Made by a program: the position numbers and the translations under genes. The notes beneath the pieces are model-generated. The model saw only the letters and a program-made list of their open reading frames with translations, searched no databases and was not told the DNA's origin. Below, one piece after another: positions 28,527-35,959 of a stretch of DNA of 35,959 nt (positions are counted from its first letter, which is position 1; each line of letters begins with the position of its first letter). Source of the stretch: Deltaproteobacteria bacterium. GTDB taxonomy: Bacteria; Desulfobacterota; Syntrophobacteria; Syntrophobacterales; Syntrophobacteraceae. The DNA lies in assembly GCA_021780695.1 (NCBI GenBank), contig JAJXYD010000039.1, positions 1 through 35,959 on the forward strand. The letters run 5' to 3'.

Positions 28527-30113
28527 TTAACCTCCCTCGGCCCTGTTTTTCAAAAGGAATCTGCCCACGAGGCCGGTTCGTTCAAGAAAGGGCCTTGCCA
28601 GTTCCGGAATGAAATGAGCCGAGAGAAGGACAAAAATTATTCCAAAGCCAAGTCCGCTCAAGAGGATTTCCGAAAAGGCGGATAGACAGGGCCAAAGAAG
28701 CGGATCGAAGGGAGAGGCCTTTTGCGCGGCCCAGGCGGGAAGAAGGGCCGCGCAGGAGACGAGCAAAATCTTTGCCGTTCCCGAGGTTAGCCCGAAAAAG
28801 GCCTCGCCCCCCCATTTTATCCTCCACCACACCGCCATGGCGGCTGTATACAAAAAAAGGGCCGACACGCTGGCCCATGCCACGCCGACCGCTCCGGTAT
28901 AGACGGCCAGAAAATAAAATAAGGGTATTACGACCACCGTGACGATACTACCAAGCACCGCCGGGGTGAGTGTATCGAGCTTTGCGTAAAAGGCCCTGCC
29001 CAGCACCTGCTGGACCCCCCAGCAGGGAACGCACAGGAGCAGCACCTGGAGCACCCGGGCGGTTACCGTGGTATCCAAGACGCCAAACCTGCCCTGCTGA
29101 AAGATCAGGCGAATCGTTGGATCAGCGGCCAGAATCATCCATGCGCACATGGGTACAAGAAGGGTCATAACGTTTTGCAGGGCCGATTTTACCGTTCGAT
29201 ACAATCTTTTAAGGTCGCCTTTTACGTAAAGGTCTGCCATGAAAGGAAAGGAGGCCATGCCGGCCGCCTGGGCCACCACGCTTACCGGAACCATCATGAT
29301 GCGCCGCGCGTAGCTAAGCCGGCTTACCGCGCCGGCCTCGGCAAAGGAGCCGAAGATCCTCATGAACTGCTGGTCCAAAACCGTTATGGATTGGCCGAGC
29401 ATGAGAGGAAGGGCCACGAAGAAGTATTTCTTAAGGCCGGGATGGAAAAAAGACCATCGGAAACTAAAGCCGCCTCCGTACTTCACGGCCAGGAAAGGAA
29501 GCAGAAGGTTTCCCACGAAGGCCCCCCCAAGGACCCCCCAGCAAAACCCCTCCATTCCCCTGGCCCGCAGCAGAACGCCTCCGGCAATGATGAAAAAATT
29601 ATAGACGACCGAGACCAAAGCGGGAACGAAGAACTGTTTGCGCATGAAAAGAATCCCGGTAAAGCACGAGCCGCAGAGGAAAAAGATTTGGGCCGGGAGG
29701 ATAATGCGAAGGAAAAAAGCAAGACGGGCAAGGGATTTTGGACCAAGCCCGGGTGCGGCCAGGCGGGCGAGCGAGCCGGCTGAAAAGAAGGCAATGACGG
29801 TAAGAACGCAGATCGAAGCCGTTACCCACAAAAATACGCTTGAAAAAAACTTCCAGCCCTCTTCTTCGTCTTCTTCGAAATAGCGGGTAAGAAAAGGGAT
29901 GAGGGTTATCGAGAAATAGCCTCCGGCAAGCATGTAGTTGATAATGTCGGGGATAACGAAGGCCGCGAAATAGAGATCGGATTCGCGGGTGGCCCCGAAC
30001 ATGAGGGAGATGAGCTTATCGCGGAAAAGTCCCATGAAGCGGGAAAGCAGTATGCCTCCGCCTACGATAACCGCTGCCAGTCCCATGTGCTGGCGTGTCT
30101 TCCAAAAAGCCAT
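28527..30113 (-). CDS. murJ: Lipid II flippase MurJ (MviN)
   Basis: 528 residues, multi-spanning with about 14 hydrophobic helices. It flips the peptidoglycan precursor lipid II across the inner membrane. The N-terminus ILLSRFMGLFRDKLISLMFG and the LSYARRIMMVPVSVVAQAAGMASFPFMADL segment are MurJ hallmarks. The basic Arg residues of the central cavity (SRFMGLFRDK) are present. The ATG at 30113 has only a weak ribosome site; a second Met ten codons in is possible. It is divergent from the YchF-like gene across about 310 bp. Confident. Confidence 0.95.
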   Translation of the reverse strand: MAFWKTRQHMGLAAVIVGGGILLSRFMGLFRDKLISLMFGATRESDLYFAAFVIPDIINYMLAGGYFSITLIPFLTRYFEEDEEEGWKFFSSVFLWVTASICVLTVIAFFSAGSLARLAAPGLGPKSLARLAFFLRIILPAQIFFLCGSCFTGILFMRKQFFVPALVSVVYNFFIIAGGVLLRARGMEGFCWGVLGGAFVGNLLLPFLAVKYGGGFSFRWSFFHPGLKKYFFVALPLMLGQSITVLDQQFMRIFGSFAEAGAVSRLSYARRIMMVPVSVVAQAAGMASFPFMADLYVKGDLKRLYRTVKSALQNVMTLLVPMCAWMILAADPTIRLIFQQGRFGVLDTTVTARVLQVLLLCVPCWGVQQVLGRAFYAKLDTLTPAVLGSIVTVVVIPLFYFLAVYTGAVGVAWASVSALFLYTAAMAVWWRIKWGGEAFFGLTSGTAKILLVSCAALLPAWAAQKASPFDPLLWPCLSAFSEILLSGLGFGIIFVLLSAHFIPELARPFLERTGLVGRFLLKNRAEGG

Positions 30114-30424
30114 AGGGTGCTTTCGTCATGCGAGCCGAGTTTGGATGTGGGCTACTGAGCCTTTAATCTTAAAGCATACTAAAGGCATTGGGCAGAAACC
30201 AGCAAATAGTTGAGCGCGAAGGAGCCCCGCGGGGGGCAAAATCACCGATTTTCATCATAATTGCTCTTTCCAAAAGATCTTTGGCAGCGTACATTCTCTT
30301 AAGGAGGGCGCAACGGCGGCCAGACTCCCAACACCTTTGGGTTTTGGAAAAGTCCGGGCAGGCCGGCATCTCGAAAGCCTTAGATTTTAAAGCTTAGCCT
30401 CAAAGGGGAGTAAACGGGATCTTT
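30114..30424. other. Gap between murJ and YchF-like gene
   Basis: 311 bp. It should carry promoters for both directions but no clear boxes are seen. An isolated AAGGAGG (30300-30306) is not followed by a usable start. GGGGAG at 30404-30409 may serve as the ribosome site of the plus-strand gene. A GC-rich dyad (GCCCCGCGGGG) lies near 30224. Confidence 0.4.
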
Positions 30425-31468
30425 ATGAAACTGGGAATAACTGGATTAGGTAGAAGCGGGAAGACAACCGTATTCAACGCATTGACAAAGAGGGGCGGTG
30501 AACCGGCCCCTGCCGGAGGCCAAGTCGTACCGGCTCTGGGAGTCGTTCCCGTGCCGGACCCAAGGGTCGACTGGCTAAGCGGACTCTATAAGCCAAAAAA
30601 AACCACGCACGCGCAGATTACCTACATGGATCTCCAGTCGGCCGGGGGAATGACCGACAACAAGCAGGAATATATGGCGCTTCTGCTCACCCATATGCGG
30701 CCCATGGACGCTCTTATCATGGTCGTTCGAAACTTCGCCGATTCCGCGCTGGGGGCTGCCGATCCGGCCCGCGATCTACGGGAACTCGAGGATGAATTTC
30801 TCATCGCCGACATGGCCTCCATTGAAAAACGGCTCGAAAAACTGGAAGCCGAGCTCAAACGGGGAAAAAAACCTTCGGGCGCGGAAAAGGAGCTCCTTGA
30901 AAAATGCGCTGAAACCCTCAATAGCGAGCAGCCCCTTCGAACGATCCCCGAGATATGCGACAAGCCCGAACTGCGCGGGTACACCTTTCTTTCCGCAAAA
31001 CCGCTTCTGGTGATCGTAAACAATTGCGATGACGACGACTCCATGCCCTCCCTGCCGCTAAGGTCGGCGGAAGCCGTGGTGGTGCGCGGCAAGCTCGAAA
31101 TGGAACTCGCCCAGCTCTCGGAGGAGGAAGCCCAAGGTTTCATGAGCGATTTCGGCATAACGGAATCGGCCCTGGACAGGGTTATAAAGAGTTCCTTTTC
31201 CTTGCTCGACCTTATCTCCTTTTTGACCGTGGGCGAAGACGAGGTAAGGGCATGGAACATCCCAAGGGAGATGCACGCCGTGGATGCGGCCGGGGTCATT
31301 CACTCCGATATTCAAAGGGGCTTTATACGCGCAGAGGTCGTAGCCTACGACGACCTCAAAAAGACGGGAGATTACGCCGCGGCGCGAAAGCAGGGACTGG
31401 TGCGGCTGGAAGGCAAAACCTACCCGGTAAAGGATGGAGACATAATGCATTTCCGATTTAACGTTTAA
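30425..31468 (+). CDS. Divergent YchF/Obg-family nucleotide-binding protein
   Basis: 347 residues (standard YchF about 363). The P-loop reads GLGRSGKTT (7-15) and is followed by FNALT and, after a variable loop, GVVPVPDPRVDWLSGLYKPKK, clearly of the YchF type. The C-terminal TGS-like domain with AAGVIHSDIQRGFIRAEVVAYDD and KDGDIMHFRFNV is also YchF. However, the usual DIAGLVKGASKGEGLG switch is replaced by DLQSAGG (69-75), so the DxxG glycine spacing is lost, and the G4 region is VNNCDDDD (around 199-205) rather than NxxE. The helical coiled-coil insertion (about 115-165) is present. It may bind nucleotide but hydrolyse poorly. Possibly a second YchF paralogue; role unknown. Promoter unclear. 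Confidence 0.82.
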   Translation: MKLGITGLGRSGKTTVFNALTKRGGEPAPAGGQVVPALGVVPVPDPRVDWLSGLYKPKKTTHAQITYMDLQSAGGMTDNKQEYMALLLTHMRPMDALIMVVRNFADSALGAADPARDLRELEDEFLIADMASIEKRLEKLEAELKRGKKPSGAEKELLEKCAETLNSEQPLRTIPEICDKPELRGYTFLSAKPLLVIVNNCDDDDSMPSLPLRSAEAVVVRGKLEMELAQLSEEEAQGFMSDFGITESALDRVIKSSFSLLDLISFLTVGEDEVRAWNIPREMHAVDAAGVIHSDIQRGFIRAEVVAYDDLKKTGDYAAARKQGLVRLEGKTYPVKDGDIMHFRFNV

Positions 31469-31475
31469 AAGGCAA

Positions 31476-31513
31476 GCCCCACAAAAAACCAGCAGGCTCG
31501 GTGAGCTTGGGGC
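31476..31513 (+). terminator. Weak candidate terminator after YchF-like gene
   Basis: GCCCCA (31476-31481) pairs with TGGGGC (31508-31513), enclosing a small stem AGGCTC/GAGCTT. T-rich sequence (CCCTTTTCTTTT) follows about 10 nt later. The loop is large, so this is tentative. Confidence 0.3.
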
Positions 31514-31908
31514 AGCTCCACCCTTTTCTTTTAAGCGATAAGGACCACATCGCCGGGTTGATGAAAGGCGCTTTGATTAAAATTTTCCATTTTCAGATAT
31601 TTTTCAGATTGTGCAACAGGCAATATTTTCGTAGAAGCTATAAAAGAGGGTTATAAGACTATAAACGAGGATGGCTCTCTTTGTGTGGTAAAAGAGGGGT
31701 GGGAACTCTAGCGGGGAAAGGAGGCCGGAATCAAAAAAGCTAGTCAATAAAGGTATTTAAAAAGATTTGTATCATGAGTTCGGGGGGAGATACATTTCTT
31801 CACTGCGGATGTTTTGGAATTCACTCTCTTAAGGCGCGCCCGGCACACGGGGTCCAATACCGCCGAGTGGTGAATTTTTCCTATTGTGTATTATCCGAAT
31901 GTGAGGAC
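31514..31908. other. Leader region of the porin gene
   Basis: About 395 bp. Apart from the possible gene remnant, I see no strong promoter match. A/T-rich stretches near 31660 (TATAAA, TATAAG) and 31750-31773 could hold -10 elements. GAGG at 31903-31906 is the ribosome site for the porin. Confidence 0.35.
31577..31711 (+). pseudogene. Possible remnant of a small coding sequence
   Basis: A 44-codon open frame bounded by TGA (31574) and TAG (31709-31711). It has no plausible start codon. The translation ends ...EAIKEGYKTINEDGSLC followed by VVKEGWEL, which looks more like real protein than noise. It may be the truncated end of a small gene. No homology could be tested. Confidence 0.25.
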
Positions 31909-33630
31909 ATGATGCGATCTAGAATCATTACGGGTGGAGGGGTAAAGCGTTGGAGGCCTGGAGTTTTAGCAACAGTGCTCCTTTTTAGCCTGGCGCTTTG
32001 CCCGCAAGGCTTGGCCCTTGCAGGGGAGACGGTTGCCGAGCAACTCCTCGATATTATGAAGGCAAGGCACGAAATTACACAAAAGCAGTACCGGGATCTC
32101 AAAAAGCAGGCCGAGCAGGAAAAGGCGGCCATGAAAGCCGCCATCACCCGCCAGGTGGAAAAACAGCTGGAGGCGCGCAAGGCGGTTGCCGCGGCCGTGC
32201 CGGAAAAAGAGCTTACGCAAAAGCAGAAGACCGCCATAGCCGAACAAGTGAAAAAACAGGCGGAGGAACAGAAAAAAGCACAGTCAGCCGATATCGAGGC
32301 GCAGGTGAGAAAAGCTCACGCGCAGGTCGAGAAGGAGAAAAACCCCAACGGTTTCCACACCGTGTGGAGAAACGGCATCGTCACCCAAAGCGATGACGGC
32401 TTGTTTAAGTTGCACGTCGGGGGGTACGCCGAAGTCGATTTCGGCGCCATGAATTCCGACGCTCAATTAAAAGAAATGGCGAAGTCACTCAGCACCTCCT
32501 CCACGACCTATCTATCCAACGGCTACGGGACGGAAATCAGACGACTAAGGCCCACCATGTCGGGAACCCTCTGGGGCAATATCGACTTCGAATCCCAGAT
32601 GGATTTCGGGGACGGCAATACCAGGGTTGCCAACCTATGGGCCAGGGTTAACGATGTTCCCTATATCGGCAATATACAGATAGGCCATCAAAAGGAAAAT
32701 TTTTCCCTGGAAGAACTGACCTCCGATGAATGGACGACCTTCATGGAGCGCGCGCTTCCGAATACCTTCGCCGTGGGCAATGTGAACAAAGATTACAACA
32801 CGGGCGTGAAGGTCTACGACCAGGAACTGGATAAACGCATGACATGGGCACTGGGAGGGTACATAAGCCAGAACAATGGCGCGGGTTCTTTTTGGGGCAA
32901 CTACGGCAATACCGATCTCGATGTGCGGTTGACCGCGCTTCCCTGGTATGTGGACAAAGGTTGGGACATTCTCCACATCGGTTTGAGCTATTCTTACAAA
33001 GACCGTTCGGCCAGCACTGCGACACTGGATTACGACAGCACCCCCGAGTTCCACATTACCAACCTCTACACAATCGAGACCGGCGAGATACCGTGTACGG
33101 GGGCCAACACCATCAATCCGGAGCTAGGGCTGGGAGTTGGCCCATTTTCGCTTCACGCCGAGTATTTCAACGCCATGGTCAATGCTAATTCAAAACTTGC
33201 CAACGCCACGCCTTCCAACCTTGCGGGCACGAAAATTTATAATCCCGATTTTGACGGCTACTATGCCGAAGTCAGCTATTTGCTCACCGGAGAAAACAGG
33301 CCCTACGATGTAGACGAAGGAATTTTCACCAGGCCCATCCCCCTTCACAATTACAGTTGGAAAACAGGGGGCTGGGGGGCATGGGAGTTGACCGCGCGCG
33401 TTTCCAATGCAAACCTGGACAGCGGGGGGATAACCGGTGGGGACGAAACCGATTTTACCGCCGGCGTCAACTGGTACTTAAACCCCAACTTCAAGGTTAC
33501 GATGAACTATATTTTCGCCAATATCTACGACAGGACCTATGTCGTTGGCTCCGGCGCGAGCGCCAAGCTCAAGAGCTTAAACGACGCCAACGCCAATATC
33601 CTCGCCATGCGGATGCTCTTTGACTTCTGA
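31909..33630 (+). CDS. Outer-membrane porin with N-terminal coiled coil
   Basis: 573 residues from the ATG at 31909 (or 31912); an upstream in-frame ATG at 31774 would add an unlikely stretch. A signal peptide with hydrophobic core VLATVLLFSLAL ends near LALA-GE. Residues of about 35-145 form a Lys/Gln/Glu-rich coiled coil (KKQAEQEKAAMKAAITRQ). The rest, from GLFKLHVGGYAEVDFG onward, has repeated amphipathic strands and a C-terminal MRMLFDF with final Phe, as in phosphate-selective porin O/P-type barrels. It forms trimeric general or anion channels in the family; the substrate here is unknown. It is monocistronic and ends at a strong terminator. Confidence 0.88.
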   Translation: MMRSRIITGGGVKRWRPGVLATVLLFSLALCPQGLALAGETVAEQLLDIMKARHEITQKQYRDLKKQAEQEKAAMKAAITRQVEKQLEARKAVAAAVPEKELTQKQKTAIAEQVKKQAEEQKKAQSADIEAQVRKAHAQVEKEKNPNGFHTVWRNGIVTQSDDGLFKLHVGGYAEVDFGAMNSDAQLKEMAKSLSTSSTTYLSNGYGTEIRRLRPTMSGTLWGNIDFESQMDFGDGNTRVANLWARVNDVPYIGNIQIGHQKENFSLEELTSDEWTTFMERALPNTFAVGNVNKDYNTGVKVYDQELDKRMTWALGGYISQNNGAGSFWGNYGNTDLDVRLTALPWYVDKGWDILHIGLSYSYKDRSASTATLDYDSTPEFHITNLYTIETGEIPCTGANTINPELGLGVGPFSLHAEYFNAMVNANSKLANATPSNLAGTKIYNPDFDGYYAEVSYLLTGENRPYDVDEGIFTRPIPLHNYSWKTGGWGAWELTARVSNANLDSGGITGGDETDFTAGVNWYLNPNFKVTMNYIFANIYDRTYVVGSGASAKLKSLNDANANILAMRMLFDF

Positions 33631-33703
33631 GGCAAATCGAGATTAACGCGCGCCGCGCTTTGGAGAAGCGGCGTGAAAATGTCGAGTTTTTTAACAACCC
33701 CAC

Positions 33704-33733
33704 CCGGACGGACTCTATCCGTCCGGTTTTTTT
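33704..33733 (+). terminator. Rho-independent terminator of the porin gene
   Basis: CCGGACGGA (33704-33712) pairs perfectly with TCCGTCCGG (33718-33726) around a CTCTA loop, followed by seven T bases (33727-33733). A textbook intrinsic terminator on the plus strand. Confidence 0.93.
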
Positions 33734-33785
33734 GTAACGGCGGCAAGGCCAAAGCGATACAAATCGGGAACTTTTCGCTGTAACA

Positions 33786-35576
33786 CTATTTTTGTAAACC
33801 AATGCCCTCAGCTTTGGAACCGTCCACCAGGAGCGCCAGTTGTTTTACGATAGCTTTGACCTGAGCGGCCCGGGAGTTCATCTCGCTGGAGGCCGAGGCC
33901 GATTCTTCCGCACCGGCGGCATTCTGCTGGACGACCTTGTCCATTTCGCTCACCGCTGTATTGATCTGTTCAATCCCATGGGTCTGTTCAAGGGAGGCCG
34001 CCGAGATTTCGCCTATCAGTTCACCGGTTTTTTCCACCTCCCGGGCAACCTCGCGAAATTCCTTTTCGGTTTTTTGCGCCAGACTCGATCCCCTGTTAAT
34101 TTTTTCGATGACGCCCCCGATAAGGCTGGTGGTATTTTTCGCCGCTTCAGCGGCCCTCATCGCAAGGTTTCTGACCTCATCGGCAACAACGGCAAAGCCG
34201 GCGCCCGCTCCCCCGGCACGCGCCGCTTCCACGGCGGCATTCAATGCCAGCAAATTGGTCTGAAATGCTATTTCATCAATGGTCTTGATGATCTTCAAGG
34301 TCTCTTCGCTTGCCTTTGATATCTCTTCTATCGATCTAGCAAGGTCCTCCATCGACTGAGCCGAGCGGGCAACCGTCTCCTTGGTCTTTAGCATCAACTG
34401 ATCGGCCTCACCGGCATTACCGGCGTTTTGTTTGATCATGGAAGACACCTCCTCGAGCGATGCGGATGTCTCCTCGATGGCTGCCGCCTGTTCGGATGCC
34501 CCCTGCGCCAACCGTTTACTTGCCGACGCCAATTCAGAGGCTACTGAAGAGACGCTGTGGGAGGCATTTGAGAGCTTTTCTGTAAGGTCCGCCACCGGCC
34601 TCGAAATACTGCGTCCGATAGCGATGGATAACACGGTTGTGCCGGCAGCGAGGGACAAAAAGAGGGCGAGAACCCATTGGATATTGCCGGCGGCGTTGGA
34701 TTTAAGATGGCCGGTTTCCTCATTTACGATTTCCAGTTCCTTTTTTTTGAGCGCATACACATCTTGGACCTGTTGGGTGGCGCTACGGAAAAACATTTCG
34801 GCGTCCACACCGTAGTAGCCTATCGCCGCCTTTTTCAAGACAATGGACACAGTGTTGGAAACATCGCCCCATGCACCCTCTTTAGGCAGGGAGCGAATTT
34901 TTTTCAACATGTCCTTATCACCACTCAGGGCTGGGGACTGGATGCCCGAGTAGACGCGCGCATAGAGAGTCATTATCATTTTTACTTCGGCGCTGGAGAC
35001 GGGACGATCGGCGCCGAGCACACCTCTTAGCATGGCCCTCAGTTTATCGGCATTTTCGCCAACGGACTCAAAAATGGCTACGTCCACCAATTTTTTGCCT
35101 ATCCCTCCGGTGGTTTTAACATCCAGACCTGCTTTTTCAGCGGCCATCACGGCAGCGATGATACCGGAGTAGCCTTTCAGACTTTGCTCCAGTGAAACCT
35201 TGCGGTCCACATCGGCGCGCAGCACCTTCAGGCCGGACAATGCCCGACGCGCCGCGTCGCCTGACCCGGCCGATATTTTCGCAAGAGCGAGCCTTTTTAA
35301 GAAAGCCGCCTGAGCAGAGTCGGTTATTTTTCTTTTTGTCACCACTTGCGCCCGATCAACAATCATCTTGAGGAACAGGCTGGAGTATCCGCTTTCGGAC
35401 TGGAGAGCCGACACCAGGTGTGAAGCCGAGTTTATGAGCCGTACATTCAATGTGATGTCATCGGTTTTTTTCATGATCCTCCATTCTTTGAAAATCTTGA
35501 AGCAGGTGACGGCGATAAAGACGGCGACGGGAATGGAGATTAATGCGATGATTTTGCGATTGATGCTAAACTTCAT
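33786..35576 (-). CDS. Methyl-accepting chemotaxis protein with NIT-like sensor domain
   Basis: 596 residues. Membrane helix at about 9-28, a periplasmic helical region (about 30-300) resembling the nitrate/nitrite-sensing (NIT) domain ([38 protein letters not shown]), a second helix (about 300-325), a short HAMP-like linker ([15 protein letters not shown]), and the cytoplasmic signalling hairpin with the invariant tip [20 protein letters not shown] and [15 protein letters not shown]. It signals to CheA/CheW. No pentapeptide tail for CheR/CheB tethering is seen at the C-terminus. GGAAGGA precedes the ATG by 9 nt. A sigma-28-like sequence lies upstream. The ligand is unknown; NIT is a resemblance. 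Confidence 0.9.
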   Translation of the reverse strand: MKFSINRKIIALISIPVAVFIAVTCFKIFKEWRIMKKTDDITLNVRLINSASHLVSALQSESGYSSLFLKMIVDRAQVVTKRKITDSAQAAFLKRLALAKISAGSGDAARRALSGLKVLRADVDRKVSLEQSLKGYSGIIAAVMAAEKAGLDVKTTGGIGKKLVDVAIFESVGENADKLRAMLRGVLGADRPVSSAEVKMIMTLYARVYSGIQSPALSGDKDMLKKIRSLPKEGAWGDVSNTVSIVLKKAAIGYYGVDAEMFFRSATQQVQDVYALKKKELEIVNEETGHLKSNAAGNIQWVLALFLSLAAGTTVLSIAIGRSISRPVADLTEKLSNASHSVSSVASELASASKRLAQGASEQAAAIEETSASLEEVSSMIKQNAGNAGEADQLMLKTKETVARSAQSMEDLARSIEEISKASEETLKIIKTIDEIAFQTNLLALNAAVEAARAGGAGAGFAVVADEVRNLAMRAAEAAKNTTSLIGGVIEKINRGSSLAQKTEKEFREVAREVEKTGELIGEISAASLEQTHGIEQINTAVSEMDKVVQQNAAGAEESASASSEMNSRAAQVKAIVKQLALLVDGSKAEGIGLQK

Positions 35577-35702
35577 AGAGTTGATCCTTCCTGAAAGTTA
35601 AGCTGCGTTTCCTTTTTCCAGTCGGACATTTTCCAAGCACTTTTGCTCACCAACAAAACGGCTCCAAATAGTCGGCCGCAGATCGAGCCAGGCTAGAGTC
35701 TG

Positions 35703-35731
35703 TTATCGGGTGAAGCGCCTATGAAACTTTA
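35703..35731 (-). promoter_or_regulatory. Sigma-28 (flagellar)-like promoter candidate
   Basis: On the minus strand, TAAAGTTT (complement of 35724-35731) and CCCGATAA (complement of 35703-35710) match the two FliA boxes. The spacer is 13 bp, not the usual 11, so function is doubtful. The chemoreceptor start is about 127 bp downstream. Confidence 0.3.
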
Positions 35732-35862
35732 TTGCGAGGACGTTACAGTCTTGTGAATATTGTATTTTTAGATATATTTCGCCGGGAACTCCTCCTCGGT
35801 TCGACTCTTGTTCTGAAAACCGCAGGGGGGGGCCAATACTGTTGACTTAATCTCTGTTTGTC

Positions 35863-35889
35863 CCACGCGAAGACGCGAAGCCGCGAAAA
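35863..35889 (-). repeat. TTCGCG tandem-unit element, right copy (inverted)
   Basis: Reverse complement of the left element at 227-253 with 26 of 27 matching positions, again three TTCGCGNN units. It abuts repeat A. Confidence 0.65.
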
Positions 35890-35901
35890 TTGAACCCGGG
35901 G

Positions 35902-35959
35902 AAAGTGCGATTTCGCACTGGTCTTGGGTGGCTAATTCAAGCCTGGATCGCTCAGGTCA
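35902..35959 (+). repeat. Dispersed repeat A, right copy (58 bp)
   Basis: Matches 131-188 at 51 of 58 positions. It includes a perfect hairpin AGTGCGA-TT-TCGCACT (35904-35919). It runs exactly to the window edge, which is what an assembly break at a repeat would look like. Confidence 0.7.

Larger units (their letters stand above)
35577..35959. other. Right-edge noncoding region
   Basis: 383 bp holding the chemoreceptor's upstream sequence, the TTCGCG-type element and repeat A. No gene is supported here. Confidence 0.5.

Noticed and set aside
30188..30397. 69-codon frame between murJ and the YchF-like gene
   Set aside because: No ribosome site, no motif, and part of it is a GC-rich dyad.

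Overview
The window is about 36 kb of chromosomal DNA from a Gram-negative, GC-leaning bacterium, most likely a member of the Desulfobacterota (former Deltaproteobacteria, Syntrophobacter-like lineages). Reasons: outer-membrane barrel proteins and a MurJ flippase; a three-part DHH-CBS-tRNA nucleotidyltransferase fusion followed by a site-2 protease, trpS and an RsuA-type pseudouridine synthase, an order I associate with that phylum; large multi-domain sensor kinases with sigma-54 regulators; and a two-polypeptide biotin-dependent carboxylase. No species can be named from sequence alone. I see no phage genes, insertion sequences or CRISPR arrays. The two edges carry a shared 58-bp dispersed repeat, so the window may be a whole contig that breaks at repeats.

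Layout. 1-615: edge repeats, a strong sigma-70-type promoter and a structured leader for an exported beta-barrel protein (616-1641). 1616-6095 (minus): a sigma-54-dependent response regulator and its large sensor kinase. 6096-6472: a divergent control region with a near-perfect sigma-54 promoter and an upstream dyad. 6473-9607 (plus): an MFS proton symporter and an NAD-type malic enzyme. 9595-14912 (minus): an AddA/AddB-like helicase-nuclease pair. 15122-15194: tRNA-Val(CAC). 15376-23547 (minus): a housekeeping cluster, xerD, DHH-CBS-CCA enzyme, M50 protease, trpS, rsuA-like, and a TPR membrane protein. 23788-26916 (minus): a biotin carboxylase and a divergent carboxyltransferase with no biotin domain. 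27050-27310: a small Cys protein. 27679-27755: tRNA-Trp(CCA). 27898-30113 (minus): a hotdog thioesterase and murJ. 30425-31468 (plus): a degenerate YchF-like nucleotide-binding protein. 31909-33630 (plus): a coiled-coil porin ending at a textbook terminator. 33786-35576 (minus): a chemoreceptor with a NIT-like sensor domain.

How the genes fit together. The best-supported functional unit is the dicarboxylate/malate module. A periplasmic-sensing kinase and an NtrC/DctD-type regulator with an intact GAFTGA loop are encoded divergently from a transporter preceded by a sigma-54 promoter, and the transporter is followed by malic enzyme. The likely logic is to sense an external organic acid, import it by proton symport, and decarboxylate malate to pyruvate. 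The substrate itself is inferred from the malic enzyme. The biotin carboxylase pair may act in the reverse direction on pyruvate, but its carboxyltransferase lacks a residue needed for pyruvate carboxylation, so the substrate is open.

The most unusual items are this carboxyltransferase (2-oxoacid site kept, Thr proton shuttle replaced by Arg, no biotin domain) and the YchF paralogue with a lost DxxG switch. Next come the sigma-54 circuit, the structured leader of the first gene, and a perfect 12-bp hairpin where two convergent genes overlap.
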